Positions 18,047 to 25,957 of a stretch of DNA of 64,000 nt are shown here, piece after piece (position 1 is the stretch's first letter; each line of letters starts with the position of its first letter). Below the pieces are notes generated by a model. The model searched no databases, was not told the origin of the DNA, and saw only the letters and a list, made by a program, of their open reading frames with translations. The stretch spans positions 124,001-188,000 of the forward strand of contig JAEKKN010000017.1 of NCBI GenBank assembly GCA_019510305.1, given 5' to 3'. Both the position numbers and the translations under genes were made by a program. Source of the stretch: Microbacterium sp. Lineage in GTDB: Bacteria > Actinomycetota > Actinomycetes > Actinomycetales > Microbacteriaceae.

Positions 18047-18909
18047 ACCTCGACGACATCGGCAACGCCATGTTCGGCGGCGTCGCGCAGTACGGCGAGA
18101 TCCTCGCCCTGGTCTCCAACTCCGTCTGGGCAGGCGCGATCCTCGGACTGGTCGGCGGTCTCATCGGCCTGTTCGTGATGCAGCGCGACATGGCGTTCGC
18201 GGTGCACGGCATCAGCGAGCTCTCCTTCGCCGGAGCCGCGGCGGCGCTGCTCATCGGCGTCGACGTGGTCGCCGGATCGCTCGTCGGTTCGCTGCTGGCG
18301 GCGGCCATCATCGGCTGGCTCGGCGCTCGCGCCAGGGATCGGAACTCGATCATCGGCGTGCTGATGCCGTTCGGCCTCGGCCTCGGCATCCTGTTCCTGT
18401 CGCTCTACAACGGCCGGGCCGCCGGGCGGTTCAGTCTGCTCACCGGGCAGATCGTGTCGGTGCAGTCGGCGCAGCTGAGCTGGCTGGCCGGCATCTGCGG
18501 CCTCGTGCTCGTCGGTCTGCTGCTGATCTGGCGTCCGCTGCGATTCGACTCGCTCGACCCGCAGGCTGCTGCGGCGCGGGGAGTGCCCGTGGTCGGCGTC
18601 TCGTTCGCCTTCATGCTGCTGCTCGGACTCGTCGTCGCCGTCGCCGTGCACATCATCGGCGCACTGCTGGTGATGGCGCTGGTCGTCACTCCTGCCGCCG
18701 CCGCCCTGAGAGTGGCGACCGGGCCCGTGGCGGTCCCGGTGCTCGCGGCCGTCTTCGGCATCTCGTCGGCCGTGGGCGGCATCCTGCTCGCGATCATGGG
18801 CACTCTTCCCGTCAGCCCGTACATCACGACGATCTCATTCGTGATCTACCTGGTCTGCCGGGCGGTCGGCGCCCGGCGTGAGCGGGTCACGCGTCTCGCC
18901 CGCCCCTGA
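18043..18909 (+). CDS. znuB: zinc ABC transporter permease
   Basis: This 288-residue integral membrane protein of the ABC-3 family has eight or nine helices. HGISELSFAGAAAALLIGVD and VTPAAAALRVATGP match ZnuB/MntB signatures. Its GTG overlaps the znuC stop by 4 bp, completing a znuACB operon. Confidence 0.92.
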   Translation: MNLDDIGNAMFGGVAQYGEILALVSNSVWAGAILGLVGGLIGLFVMQRDMAFAVHGISELSFAGAAAALLIGVDVVAGSLVGSLLAAAIIGWLGARARDRNSIIGVLMPFGLGLGILFLSLYNGRAAGRFSLLTGQIVSVQSAQLSWLAGICGLVLVGLLLIWRPLRFDSLDPQAAAARGVPVVGVSFAFMLLLGLVVAVAVHIIGALLVMALVVTPAAAALRVATGPVAVPVLAAVFGISSAVGGILLAIMGTLPVSPYITTISFVIYLVCRAVGARRERVTRLARP

Positions 18910-18930
18910 GTCGCGCCCGCCCCCCGGCCA

Positions 18931-19012
18931 GCCGAGTGCACGGCATCGTGTCGAGTGCACGGCCTGTCGACGTGAACGACCCGTGCGCTCGGCGGCATCC
19001 CGTGCATTCGCG
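18931..19012. repeat. GTGCACTCG-type dispersed repeat
   Basis: GAGTGCACGG occurs twice as a direct repeat, followed by inverted, degenerate copies CCGTGCGCTCGG and CCGTGCATTCGCGG. The words match those at 21-54. It occupies most of the znuB-zur gap. Confidence 0.5.
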
Positions 19013-19073
19013 GCGTGAGCAGTCAGGTGAGGGCGGTGGCAGAACCTCCCAGCCCACGGAGAACCCCGGCGAT

Positions 19074-19086
19074 TAGACTCGAGACA
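19074..19086 (+). promoter_or_regulatory. -10 hexamer of leaderless zur transcript
   Basis: TAGACT (19074-19079) ends six bases before the ATG at 19086. Confidence 0.55.
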
Positions 19087-19517
19087 TGGCTCAGCGGAAC
19101 ACCTGGCAGCGCGAACGCGTGCGCGAAGCGCTGGCCGACGCCCATGGATTCGTGAGCGCGCAGACCCTGCATGCGGGACTCCGCGACGACAACACCGGCA
19201 TTGGCCTGGCGACGGTGTATCGCGCGCTCGCAGGACTCGCCGCATCGGGCGACGCCGATTCGCTGCAGAGCCCCGAGGGTGAAGCGCTCTACCGCGCCTG
19301 CAGCACGCAGGGCCACCACCACCACCTCATCTGCCGATCGTGCGGGCTGACCGTCGAGATCGAGGCGAAGGACGTCGAGCACTGGGCGCATCGCACGGCG
19401 GCGCAGCACGGATTCACGGATGCTGCGCACGTCGTCGACATTTTCGGACTGTGCGCCGCGTGCACCGCGAAGCGTGATGCCGAGGCTCAGCGCCCGCCTG
19501 AGGAACCCGTCGCGTGA
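19086..19517 (+). CDS. zur: Fur family zinc-uptake regulator
   Basis: This 143-residue winged-helix repressor fits Fur-family layout: a DNA-binding domain to about residue 80 (GIGLATVYRALAGL recognition region), then HHHHLICRSCG and LCAACTAK, whose two CxxC pairs form the structural zinc site. The position beside znuACB and the Zur box at 16158 indicates zinc regulation. It has its own leaderless promoter and its stop overlaps the next GTG, coupling it to the permease gene. Confidence 0.9.
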   Translation: MAQRNTWQRERVREALADAHGFVSAQTLHAGLRDDNTGIGLATVYRALAGLAASGDADSLQSPEGEALYRACSTQGHHHHLICRSCGLTVEIEAKDVEHWAHRTAAQHGFTDAAHVVDIFGLCAACTAKRDAEAQRPPEEPVA

Positions 19518-20611
19518 CATCGGCGACGACGCGGGCGTCGGCTGCGGACCATGCCGGCCACTCGCACCCTTCGACAGGCTCGGGGGCCCATGGGGGAGGC
19601 TCAGGGAGCCACCGTCCGGGTGATCGCCCCCGCCGGTCGCCGTGGATAGGCGTCGCGCTGGGCGCGGCCATCGTCGCGGCGCTGTTCCTGATCGACCGGT
19701 TCGTCCCGACCCTGTACACCGCATCCCTCCCGCACCGCGCGCAGGACGGCCTGACTCTCGCCATGAGCGTGCTGATCGAGGCGCTGCCCTTCGTCGTGCT
19801 GGGTGTGCTGCTGTCGATCGTGGTGCAGGTGTGGCTGCCTGCCGATGTGATCCACCGCTGGCTGCCGAAGCGCGCCTGGGCGCGTAGAGCGGTGCTGTCG
19901 CTGCTGGGGATGCTGATCCCGGTCTGCGAGTGCGGCAACGTGCCCTTCGCCCGCGGGCTGATGATGCGCGGGCTCGCGCCCGCCGAGGCGCTGACGTTCC
20001 TCATCGCGGCGCCGATCGTGAATCCGATCGTGATCCTCACCACTCACGCCGCATTCGGATTCGACGACGGCATCCTCGTCGCCCGCCTGGTCGGCGGCTA
20101 CCTGATCGCGAACCTCATCGGCTGGATCTACGGCCGGCATCCCTCGCCCGACGCCCTGCTCACGCAGCGCTTCGTCGACACCTGCGAGCGGGTGACGCAC
20201 GAGCCCGGCACGCCCGTGCGCCGCAGCCTCACGCAGTTCCTCGTCGAGCTGCGGGCCGTGATGCCGGCCCTCGTGATCGGCTCCGCGCTCGCCGGAGCCG
20301 TGCAGGTGCTGATCCCGCGTGACGTGCTGCTCGCCATCGGCTCGAACCCCGTGCTGTCGATCGTGGCCATGATGGCCCTCGCGATGACGGTTGCGATCTG
20401 CTCGAACGTCGACGCCTTCTTCGCCCTGTCCTTCGCGTCGACCTTCTCGTCGGGAGCGCTGGTGGCGTTCCTGCTCGTCGGCCCCCTGGTCGACGTGAAG
20501 ATGCTCGCGCTCATGCGCACGACCTTCACCACGCGTGTGCTGGCGGGCATCGTCGGCGTCGTGGTGCTCGCCGCCTTCGCGATCGGGATCGGGGTGAACG
20601 TCTTTGTCTGA
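19514..20611 (+). CDS. permease of the DUF318/SO_0444 family
   Basis: This 365-residue protein has about eight membrane helices and the signature PVCECGNVPFARGL plus IAAPIVNPIVILTTHAAFG. Members are proposed metal(loid) permeases. The N-terminal 40 residues are low-complexity (HSHPSTGSGAHGGGSGSH) and are encoded by a family-B REP repeat (19567-19611), so they are unlikely to be functional. It is coupled to zur upstream and to the TIGR03943-like gene downstream, a pairing seen in many Gram-positives. A zinc-related role is inferred from context only. Confidence 0.82.
   Translation: MTSATTRASAADHAGHSHPSTGSGAHGGGSGSHRPGDRPRRSPWIGVALGAAIVAALFLIDRFVPTLYTASLPHRAQDGLTLAMSVLIEALPFVVLGVLLSIVVQVWLPADVIHRWLPKRAWARRAVLSLLGMLIPVCECGNVPFARGLMMRGLAPAEALTFLIAAPIVNPIVILTTHAAFGFDDGILVARLVGGYLIANLIGWIYGRHPSPDALLTQRFVDTCERVTHEPGTPVRRSLTQFLVELRAVMPALVIGSALAGAVQVLIPRDVLLAIGSNPVLSIVAMMALAMTVAICSNVDAFFALSFASTFSSGALVAFLLVGPLVDVKMLALMRTTFTTRVLAGIVGVVVLAAFAIGIGVNVFV
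19567..19611. repeat. REP-like repeat, family B, inside a coding region
   Basis: CCCTTCGACAGGCTCGGGGG and GAGGCTCAGGGAGCC lie in the 5' coding part of the permease gene. The same CCCTTCGACAGGCTCAGGGACC-type word occurs at 24857, 62758 and 63357. Confidence 0.6.
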
Positions 20612-21341
20612 GCGCACGCGTTCCCTCGGCTCCCGCTGGCTGGGCATCGGCCTCGCGACGGTGCTGTCGGTCGTCACCCTCGGTCTCGGCCTCACCGGAA
20701 GACTCACGCTCTACATCAGCCCCGAGTCGGTCTGGTTCGCGTGCGCCGCGGCCGTCGTGACGCTGGTCGGGGCGATCTGGTCGTGCACGCTGCCGCTCGG
20801 CGCCGAAGAGGGACACGACCACGGTCACGAGCATGCGGAGTCGGGCGTGTTCGCCACGACCGCGACCGTCGCCGGCGGCGTGATCGCCTCAGGAGTCGTG
20901 GTCGCCGCGCTCGTGCTGCCGCCGGCGTCGCTGTCGGTCGAGCTCGCGATGTCGCGTGCGGGTGAGTCTGCGGCGCTGTTCGCGGGTGCGGATGACGTGA
21001 CCCTCGGCAAGGCCGACACCTCCACTTTCGGCGTGGGCGACTGGGCCAGCGTCTTCGCCACCGCGACCAACACGGCGTCGTACGACGGCACGACCGTGAC
21101 GTTGACCGGCTTCATCACGCCGGGCGACGGCGGGGTCGACCTGACCCGCCTCGTGATCACGCACTGCGTGATCGACGCGCAGCCCGCGAACGTGCCAGTG
21201 ACGATCGACGCCGGCGAGTACAAGACCGGTCAGTGGGTCAAGGTCACCGGAACCGTGAAGGCGGATGCCGACGGCGCTCTGCACGTGGACCCGACCACGG
21301 TCGAGGCCATCGACGAGCCGGGGGATCCGTATGAGTACTGA
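20604..21341 (+). CDS. TIGR03943-like membrane protein
   Basis: This 245-residue protein has two or three membrane helices in the first 110 residues with a short GHDHGHEH loop between them, then an extracytoplasmic beta-rich domain (TVTLTGFITPG, RLVITHCVIDAQPANVPV) with an OB-like shape. Such proteins are usually encoded next to DUF318 permeases. It starts at TTG, overlapping the permease stop by 8 bp. The histidine-rich loop and the zur neighbourhood suggest a metal-related function. The exact role is unknown. Confidence 0.8.
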   Translation: MSERTRSLGSRWLGIGLATVLSVVTLGLGLTGRLTLYISPESVWFACAAAVVTLVGAIWSCTLPLGAEEGHDHGHEHAESGVFATTATVAGGVIASGVVVAALVLPPASLSVELAMSRAGESAALFAGADDVTLGKADTSTFGVGDWASVFATATNTASYDGTTVTLTGFITPGDGGVDLTRLVITHCVIDAQPANVPVTIDAGEYKTGQWVKVTGTVKADADGALHVDPTTVEAIDEPGDPYEY

Positions 21342-23373
21342 CGACGAGAAGCCCGAGGTCCCCGTCGTCCCGCGCACACGCGCTGAACTGCGCGCCGCGC
21401 GCGCGGCCGCGGCTGGTGCCGGTGCCGAGGCCGCTGCATCCGAACCGGTGTCGGAGTCGGCCGCCGAAGACGCTTCAGGGGTCGACACGCCAGATGTCGG
21501 ACGGAATCGCGAATCGATCCCCCGATCTGGCGCGTCGACCCCCGGAGCGGACGGCGGAACGAGCGTGACGTCGGAGTCGGCCGCATCCGTAGCAGGCGGT
21601 TCGGCTGCCGGCGGACGGTCCGTCGACCCCGCCGCTGAGCGCGAAGCGGCGATGCGCGCCGCCATGGTCGAAGCCGCCGCCGCAGCCGAGGCGGCCGCGC
21701 GAGAGGCCGCAGCACCAGCCCCTGACCGGTCGCCGCGTCCCGTCTGGTCGACGATCAGGGATCCGTTCCGCCCTTTGGCCGAGGAATCACCCGCTCACCC
21801 GTCGGACGAGAACGCCCCCCGCTCGTCGAGCGAGGAGCGCAGTGACGAGGCGAAGCGCGCGTCTCCTGCATCGACGTCGGATGAGGATGTTTTGTCTCGC
21901 TCCGCTCGCTCAACCACCGAGGAGCCGACCGCCCGACCGTCGAGCGAGGAACCCCCTCGCTCAACGACCGAGCAGGCCGCCGCGTCGGTGTCGCAAGCCC
22001 GCACCCCCTCCCGCCGTTTCCTGCTCGCCCTCACCGCCGTCCTCGGCGTCCTCGTCGTGGTCGGCGCAGCTCTCGGATTCGTGAGCCTCACCCAGGGCCC
22101 GCGCATCACGAACGTCCAGGTCGCGCCGGCCGAGGCGATCGAGTCGAGCGGCAGCCGCGTGATCCTCACCGCGAACCAGGCGCTGTCGGCGATCGACGCC
22201 TCGCAGGTGACCGTCGAGCCTGCCGTGCCCTTCACTGTCGACGCGGCAGGGCGGGGCATCGGCATCCGCTTCACCGTGCCCCTCGACGACTCGACGAAGT
22301 ACGCGATCACGGTGGCCGACGTCGAGTCGACGGGCGGCGGGCCGAGCGCGACCCTGAAGGCTCATTTCACGACGCCCGCATCCTCGATGTTCATTCTGCG
22401 CCGTGACGTCTCCGGCAAGGACACCATCTTCCTCACGGATCTCAGCGGTGAGAACGCGGTGCCGGTGTACAGCCACGACAAGATCGACGACTTCCGCGCG
22501 ACGTCGACGAAGCTCGTCGTCTCGGTGGAAGACGACGACCTCTCCAAGCTCTACGTGATGGACCGCGACGGCAAGAACCCGCGAGAGCTGAAGCTTCCGG
22601 GCAAGGGCTACATCGGATCGATCCAGGTCTCCGAACGCGGGGGACTGGTCGGCTACACGTACTCCGACAAGGAGATCAGCGAAGACGAGGGCCGGGCGAG
22701 CGTGCTCGTGACGCAGTCGCTCTCCGGCGGCGACAAGCCGAAGATCGCCGAAGTCGGCGGTGAGCAGACGAGCATCCTGGTGTGGCAGTTCGTCCCCGAC
22801 TCGGCGGCGATGCTGTTCATCGACTTCAACGGCGCGCTCTCGCTCATCGACCACTCCACCGACGCGGGCGTGCAGTCTCTGGGGCTGGCAGCCAACATCC
22901 AGGGCATCTCCCGCGGGACGTACACCGCGGTCGTGGAGCGCGTCGACGGCAGCGTGGTCGAGCTGAACCTCGCCGACGGGTCGGAGCAGCCGCTCGCGGC
23001 ATCCAACCCCGACTACGGCAGCGCGATCACGATCGTGCCCTTCCCCGGTGGCACCCTGCGACACGTCGTGTCGGTCGACGCGACCGGCTATCCGAACGGA
23101 CAGGCGATCATCCGGGTGGATGACGCGGGCACGGCGACCTCGATCGTCGAGGTCGGATCGACCGACTCGATCCTGCAGGCGTGCGCGTCGCCGAGCGGAC
23201 AGTACGCCGCCGTGGCGATCGCTCCCGACCTCGCGAAGAACGCCTACGACCAGATGCTGCTGCCGCTGCCCGAGAACGTCGAGACGCACCTGCTCGACCT
23301 GCGCACCGGCAAGGAGCTGGTCGCGCTGACCGGATTCGATTCGTCGTGGTGCGCGACCGCCCCGCACTACTGA
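21331..23373 (+). CDS. membrane-anchored protein with disordered N-terminus and beta-propeller-like domain
   Basis: This 680-residue protein has three parts. Residues 1 to about 225 are disordered and rich in Ala, Glu and Ser. Residues about 226-252 form one membrane helix (FLLALTAVLGVLVVVGAALGF). The outer part holds an Ig-like segment (ITNVQVAPAEAIESSGSRVILTANQ) and then repeats of the TolB/PD40 type (KDTIFLTDLSGENAVPVYSHD, DLSKLYVMDRDGKNPRELKLPG). Residues about 164-214 come from a REP element read through in frame. The start overlaps the previous gene by 11 bp. Function unknown; cell-envelope surface role inferred. Confidence 0.75.
   Translation: MSTDDEKPEVPVVPRTRAELRAARAAAAGAGAEAAASEPVSESAAEDASGVDTPDVGRNRESIPRSGASTPGADGGTSVTSESAASVAGGSAAGGRSVDPAAEREAAMRAAMVEAAAAAEAAAREAAAPAPDRSPRPVWSTIRDPFRPLAEESPAHPSDENAPRSSSEERSDEAKRASPASTSDEDVLSRSARSTTEEPTARPSSEEPPRSTTEQAAASVSQARTPSRRFLLALTAVLGVLVVVGAALGFVSLTQGPRITNVQVAPAEAIESSGSRVILTANQALSAIDASQVTVEPAVPFTVDAAGRGIGIRFTVPLDDSTKYAITVADVESTGGGPSATLKAHFTTPASSMFILRRDVSGKDTIFLTDLSGENAVPVYSHDKIDDFRATSTKLVVSVEDDDLSKLYVMDRDGKNPRELKLPGKGYIGSIQVSERGGLVGYTYSDKEISEDEGRASVLVTQSLSGGDKPKIAEVGGEQTSILVWQFVPDSAAMLFIDFNGALSLIDHSTDAGVQSLGLAANIQGISRGTYTAVVERVDGSVVELNLADGSEQPLAASNPDYGSAITIVPFPGGTLRHVVSVDATGYPNGQAIIRVDDAGTATSIVEVGSTDSILQACASPSGQYAAVAIAPDLAKNAYDQMLLPLPENVETHLLDLRTGKELVALTGFDSSWCATAPHY
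21821..21972. repeat. REP-like repeat, family A, inside a coding region
   Basis: The segment contains GCTCGTCGAGCGAGGAGCGC, TTTGTCTCGCTCCGCTCGCT and CCTCGCTCAACGACCGAG, all degenerate copies of the family-A element. It is read in frame and codes for SSEERSDEAKRA- and RSARSTTEEP-like peptides of the disordered linker. Confidence 0.65.
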
Positions 23374-24062
23374 TGCGCCGAGCGACCCGCGACGATTTCA
23401 CTCCGCTGCCTCTCGAGGCCGCGCCGCGGCTGCTCGGAGCGGAGCTGCGCACCGTCGTCGACGCGGCAGAGGTGCGCCTGCGCATCACCGAGGTCGAGGC
23501 GTATCACGGACAGGGCACCGGCCCCACTCCTGATCCCGGGTCGCACGCCCGTATGGGGCGCACCGCGCGGAACGCCACGATGTGGGGCGAACCGGGCCAC
23601 CTGTACGTGTACCTGAGCCACGGCATCCACTCGTGCATCAATGTCGTGTGCGGACCCGAAGGGGTCGCGGGCGGTGTGCTGCTGCGAGCAGGCGAGGTGA
23701 TCGAGGGGGCGGATGCGGCGGCCCGCCGCCGCAGGGCGGCTCTGCCTCTGACCGCCGCCGCTCGACGCGATCTGGCGCGCGGACCCGGGCGATTCGGCCA
23801 GGCCTCAGGGCTGCAGCATCCGCGGCACGACGGAATCGATGCGATCATCGGCGCCGAGCTGAACGGTGCCGTGGCCGAACTCTGGCTGCCCGATGCCTCG
23901 GTCGAGATCGCCAGCGGGCCCCGTGTCGGGGTCGCCGGGGTGGCGGGGACCGACGCCTTCCCCTGGCGCTTCTGGATCGACGGCGACCCCACGGTCTCGC
24001 CGTTCCGGTGGGGGCGCGGGGCGCAGCTGGCTCAGGCCGAGTCGCGCCAGAGCCCCGGATAG
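23373..24062 (+). CDS. DNA-3-methyladenine glycosylase (AAG/MPG family)
   Basis: This 229-residue base-excision enzyme removes alkylated purines. Conserved features are ITEVEAYHGQGTGPTPDPGSHA (catalytic Glu and the DP.SHA loop), GHLYVYLSHGIHSCINVVC and the final RVGV..AGTDAFPWRFW. Length and layout fit the human-AAG-like bacterial family. TGATG coupling with the preceding gene. Confidence 0.92.
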   Translation: MRRATRDDFTPLPLEAAPRLLGAELRTVVDAAEVRLRITEVEAYHGQGTGPTPDPGSHARMGRTARNATMWGEPGHLYVYLSHGIHSCINVVCGPEGVAGGVLLRAGEVIEGADAAARRRRAALPLTAAARRDLARGPGRFGQASGLQHPRHDGIDAIIGAELNGAVAELWLPDASVEIASGPRVGVAGVAGTDAFPWRFWIDGDPTVSPFRWGRGAQLAQAESRQSPG

Positions 24063-24090
24063 CTCGGGGTGGATGCGAGCTCCGGCGAGG

Positions 24091-24753
24091 TCAGTACGCG
24101 GCGTTCAGGATCAGAGCGATGATCACCGCGGTGACGAACCCGGCGGCGAGGCCGATCAGCAGCTCTCTGCCGCCCTGGTGTGCGAACGCGCTCGGGAACT
24201 TCGTGGTGGTCCAGCGAGGGTCGGCGTTCACCGCTGCGAGCGTCTCCGGAGTGGCGCGGTCGTCGAGCAGAGCGAGGTCGGGGTGGGCGCGATCGAGCAA
24301 CAGTGCGGCAGGCATGCCCTTCGCCAGGGTGATGTGCACCGGAACCAGGGCGTGGGCCAGGCGGGCCGTCGAGTTCGCGGGGAGTACACGGAACTGAACC
24401 AGTCGAGCCGGCGCGACGGTCGGACTCTGCAGCATCGTGCCGACCGGCCCCGTGCGTGCGAGCATCGGCACTCGCCAGACGAGCGCCGATGTCGTCTCCG
24501 ATCGCAGGGTCCCGCTCGCGATGCCCTCTGCGCGGGCGGCGATCGTCTCGGCTCCGTTCTCTCTGACGCGTCCGAAGAGGACAGCGGTCACGATCAGCAT
24601 CACGCACAGCGGCAGCGGGATCAGGAGCACCCCGAAATAGACCGTCGCGAAGCTGCCTGGCAGAGGGAGGAGAGCAGGAGCGAAGGCGCCGAGAAGAAGG
24701 CCGAGGAGGAACGCGGAGACTGCGGTGGTGGCGCGCACGCCGGTCCAGTTCAT
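24091..24753 (-). CDS. hypothetical membrane protein
   Basis: This 220-residue protein has two N-terminal membrane helices (about residues 8-30 and 37-60), a cytosolic or periplasmic domain of about 130 residues, and one C-terminal helix (LLIGLAAGFVTAVIIALIL). The soluble domain has no recognised motif. It converges on the glycosylase gene and is divergent from the ribosomal-protein operon. Confidence 0.65.
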   Translation of the reverse strand: MNWTGVRATTAVSAFLLGLLLGAFAPALLPLPGSFATVYFGVLLIPLPLCVMLIVTAVLFGRVRENGAETIAARAEGIASGTLRSETTSALVWRVPMLARTGPVGTMLQSPTVAPARLVQFRVLPANSTARLAHALVPVHITLAKGMPAALLLDRAHPDLALLDDRATPETLAAVNADPRWTTTKFPSAFAHQGGRELLIGLAAGFVTAVIIALILNAAY

Positions 24754-24794
24754 GCCTCCATCCTGGACGGACCGGTGGCAGACCGCATCCGTGC

Positions 24795-24832
24795 TAAACT
24801 GACTCCTTGTCTGCGCACACTCCTGTGCGCAG
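24795..24832 (+). promoter_or_regulatory. rpmB-operon promoter -10 and leader hairpin
   Basis: TAAACT (24795-24800) is a likely -10 box. Just downstream CTGCGCACA (24811-24819) and TGTGCGCAG (24824-24832) form a perfect 9-bp stem with a 4-base loop, at the predicted 5' end of a leader of about 150 nt before rpmB. No Zur box is visible here. Confidence 0.55.
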
Positions 24833-24856
24833 TTCGTGTGCTTCCCCCTATTCATC

Positions 24857-24879
24857 GGTCCCTGAGCGTGTCGAAGGGC
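24857..24879. repeat. REP-like repeat, family B, in rpmB leader
   Basis: CGGTCCCTGAGCGTGTCGAA followed by GGG matches the family-B element and lies in the untranslated leader of the ribosomal-protein operon. Confidence 0.55.
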
Positions 24880-24956
24880 GGCGGGTCGTGGGTAGCGCGC
24901 AGACAAGGGATCTTGGGTGAGGCCGTCCGGTCTCACGGTATAGAAGGAGTCACATC

Positions 24957-25193
24957 ATGGCAGCAGTGTGCCAGGTGACAGGAGCTGTTCCCGGCTTCGG
25001 TCACAACGTCTCGCACTCGCACCGCCGGACGAAGCGCCGCTTCGACCCGAACGTGCAGAAGAAGACTTATTTCGTTCCGTCGCTCGGTCGTAAGATCACG
25101 CTCAACGTGTCCGCCAAGGGCATCAAGGTGATCGACGTCCGCGGCATCGAGAACGTCGTCAAGGACCTCCAGGCGAAGGGTGTGAAGCTCTAA
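24957..25193 (+). CDS. rpmB: 50S ribosomal protein L28, cysteine-poor form
   Basis: This 78-residue L28 begins [22 protein letters not shown] and has [23 protein letters not shown]. Only one cysteine is present, so it lacks the two CxxC pairs of zinc-ribbon L28 and corresponds to the zinc-free (C-minus) type. It is the first gene of an rpmB-rpmG-rpsN operon with GAAGGAG before the ATG. Confidence 0.97.
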   Translation: MAAVCQVTGAVPGFGHNVSHSHRRTKRRFDPNVQKKTYFVPSLGRKITLNVSAKGIKVIDVRGIENVVKDLQAKGVKL

Positions 25194-25363
25194 TGGCCAA
25201 GAAGGCTCAGGACATCCGTCCGATCATCAAGCTGCGTTCGACCGCCGGCACGGGTTACACCTACGTGACGAAGAAGAACCGCCGCAACACCCCCGACCGC
25301 CTCGTGCTGAAGAAGTACGACCCGGTCGTCCGCAAGCACGTCGAATTCCGAGAGGAGCGTTGA
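25193..25363 (+). CDS. rpmG: 50S ribosomal protein L33, cysteine-free form
   Basis: This 56-residue L33 ([20 protein letters not shown]...[15 protein letters not shown]) has no cysteine and therefore is the C-minus type. It starts at TAATG, overlapping the rpmB stop by one base. Confidence 0.97.
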   Translation: MAKKAQDIRPIIKLRSTAGTGYTYVTKKNRRNTPDRLVLKKYDPVVRKHVEFREER

Positions 25364-25366
25364 TCA

Positions 25367-25672
25367 ATGGCTAAGAAGAGCAAGATCGCTCGCAACGAGC
25401 AGCGCAAGGTCATCGTCGAGCGTTACGCCGAGCGTCGCGCCGAGCTGAAGAAGACCCTGGTCGACCCGAACGCCACCGACGAGGCCCGCGAGGCCGCACG
25501 CGTCGGCCTGCAGAAGCTGCCGCGCAACGCGTCGCCTGCTCGCGTGCGTTCGCGCGACGTCATCGACGGCCGCCCCCGCGGTGTCCTCACGAAGTTCGGC
25601 ATCTCGCGTGTCCGCTTCCGTGACATGGCACACCGTGGCGAGCTGCCCGGCGTGACCAAGTCGAGCTGGTAA
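25367..25672 (+). CDS. rpsN: 30S ribosomal protein S14, long cysteine-free form
   Basis: This 101-residue S14 ([20 protein letters not shown]...) is the long form without the zinc-binding cysteines of the 61-residue form. The C-terminal [23 protein letters not shown] is typical. It begins 3 nt after rpmG, and a strong hairpin terminator follows. Confidence 0.97.
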   Translation: MAKKSKIARNEQRKVIVERYAERRAELKKTLVDPNATDEAREAARVGLQKLPRNASPARVRSRDVIDGRPRGVLTKFGISRVRFRDMAHRGELPGVTKSSW

Positions 25673-25684
25673 GCATCGCAACCT

Positions 25685-25720
25685 GAAAGGGGCGAGGGTC
25701 TTCGGATCCTCGCCCCTTTC
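25685..25720 (+). terminator. terminator with TTCG tetraloop after rpsN
   Basis: GAAAGGGGCGAGG pairs with CCTCGCCCCTTTC as a 13-bp perfect stem. Inside, GTC/GAT extend it to a C(TTCG)G tetraloop. The stem's 3' side ends in TTTC. Confidence 0.85.
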
Positions 25721-25760
25721 GCGTACCCGGCCGCTGGGAAGGAGATCGCACGCAGGCTCC

Positions 25761-25838
25761 CTTTCGGGAGGACTTTTTCCGTTCGGGAGGATGTCTGCTG
25801 CGGATTCATCCGCCCGGGCCGGGGTTCTCCTCCAGAGC
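25761..25838. repeat. 78-bp direct repeat, left copy
   Basis: This 78-bp block aligns without gaps to 26862-26939, with 60 identical positions counted by eye. It contains two TTCGGGAGGA words and ends GTTCTCCTCCAGAGC, so it has some inverted symmetry too. The DUF559 gene lies between the two copies. Confidence 0.8.
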
Positions 25839-25957
25839 CGCCGCGATTACCTCCGCGATGGTCGCGGGCGCGCGCAAGGGGCGCACTCTCCCTGCACAAC
25901 TCGAGAATCGATGCTGGCTCTCCACTGGTGGCGGGTTCTGAACGCCGAGCGGATGTG

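Noticed and set aside
21331..23373. LpqB-type lipoprotein of a two-component system
   Set aside because: There is no lipobox and no mtrA/mtrB genes are adjacent; the protein has an internal membrane helix instead.
24795..24956. Zur box in the rpmB promoter
   Set aside because: No TAATG/CATTA-type palindrome could be found, in contrast to the znu promoter.
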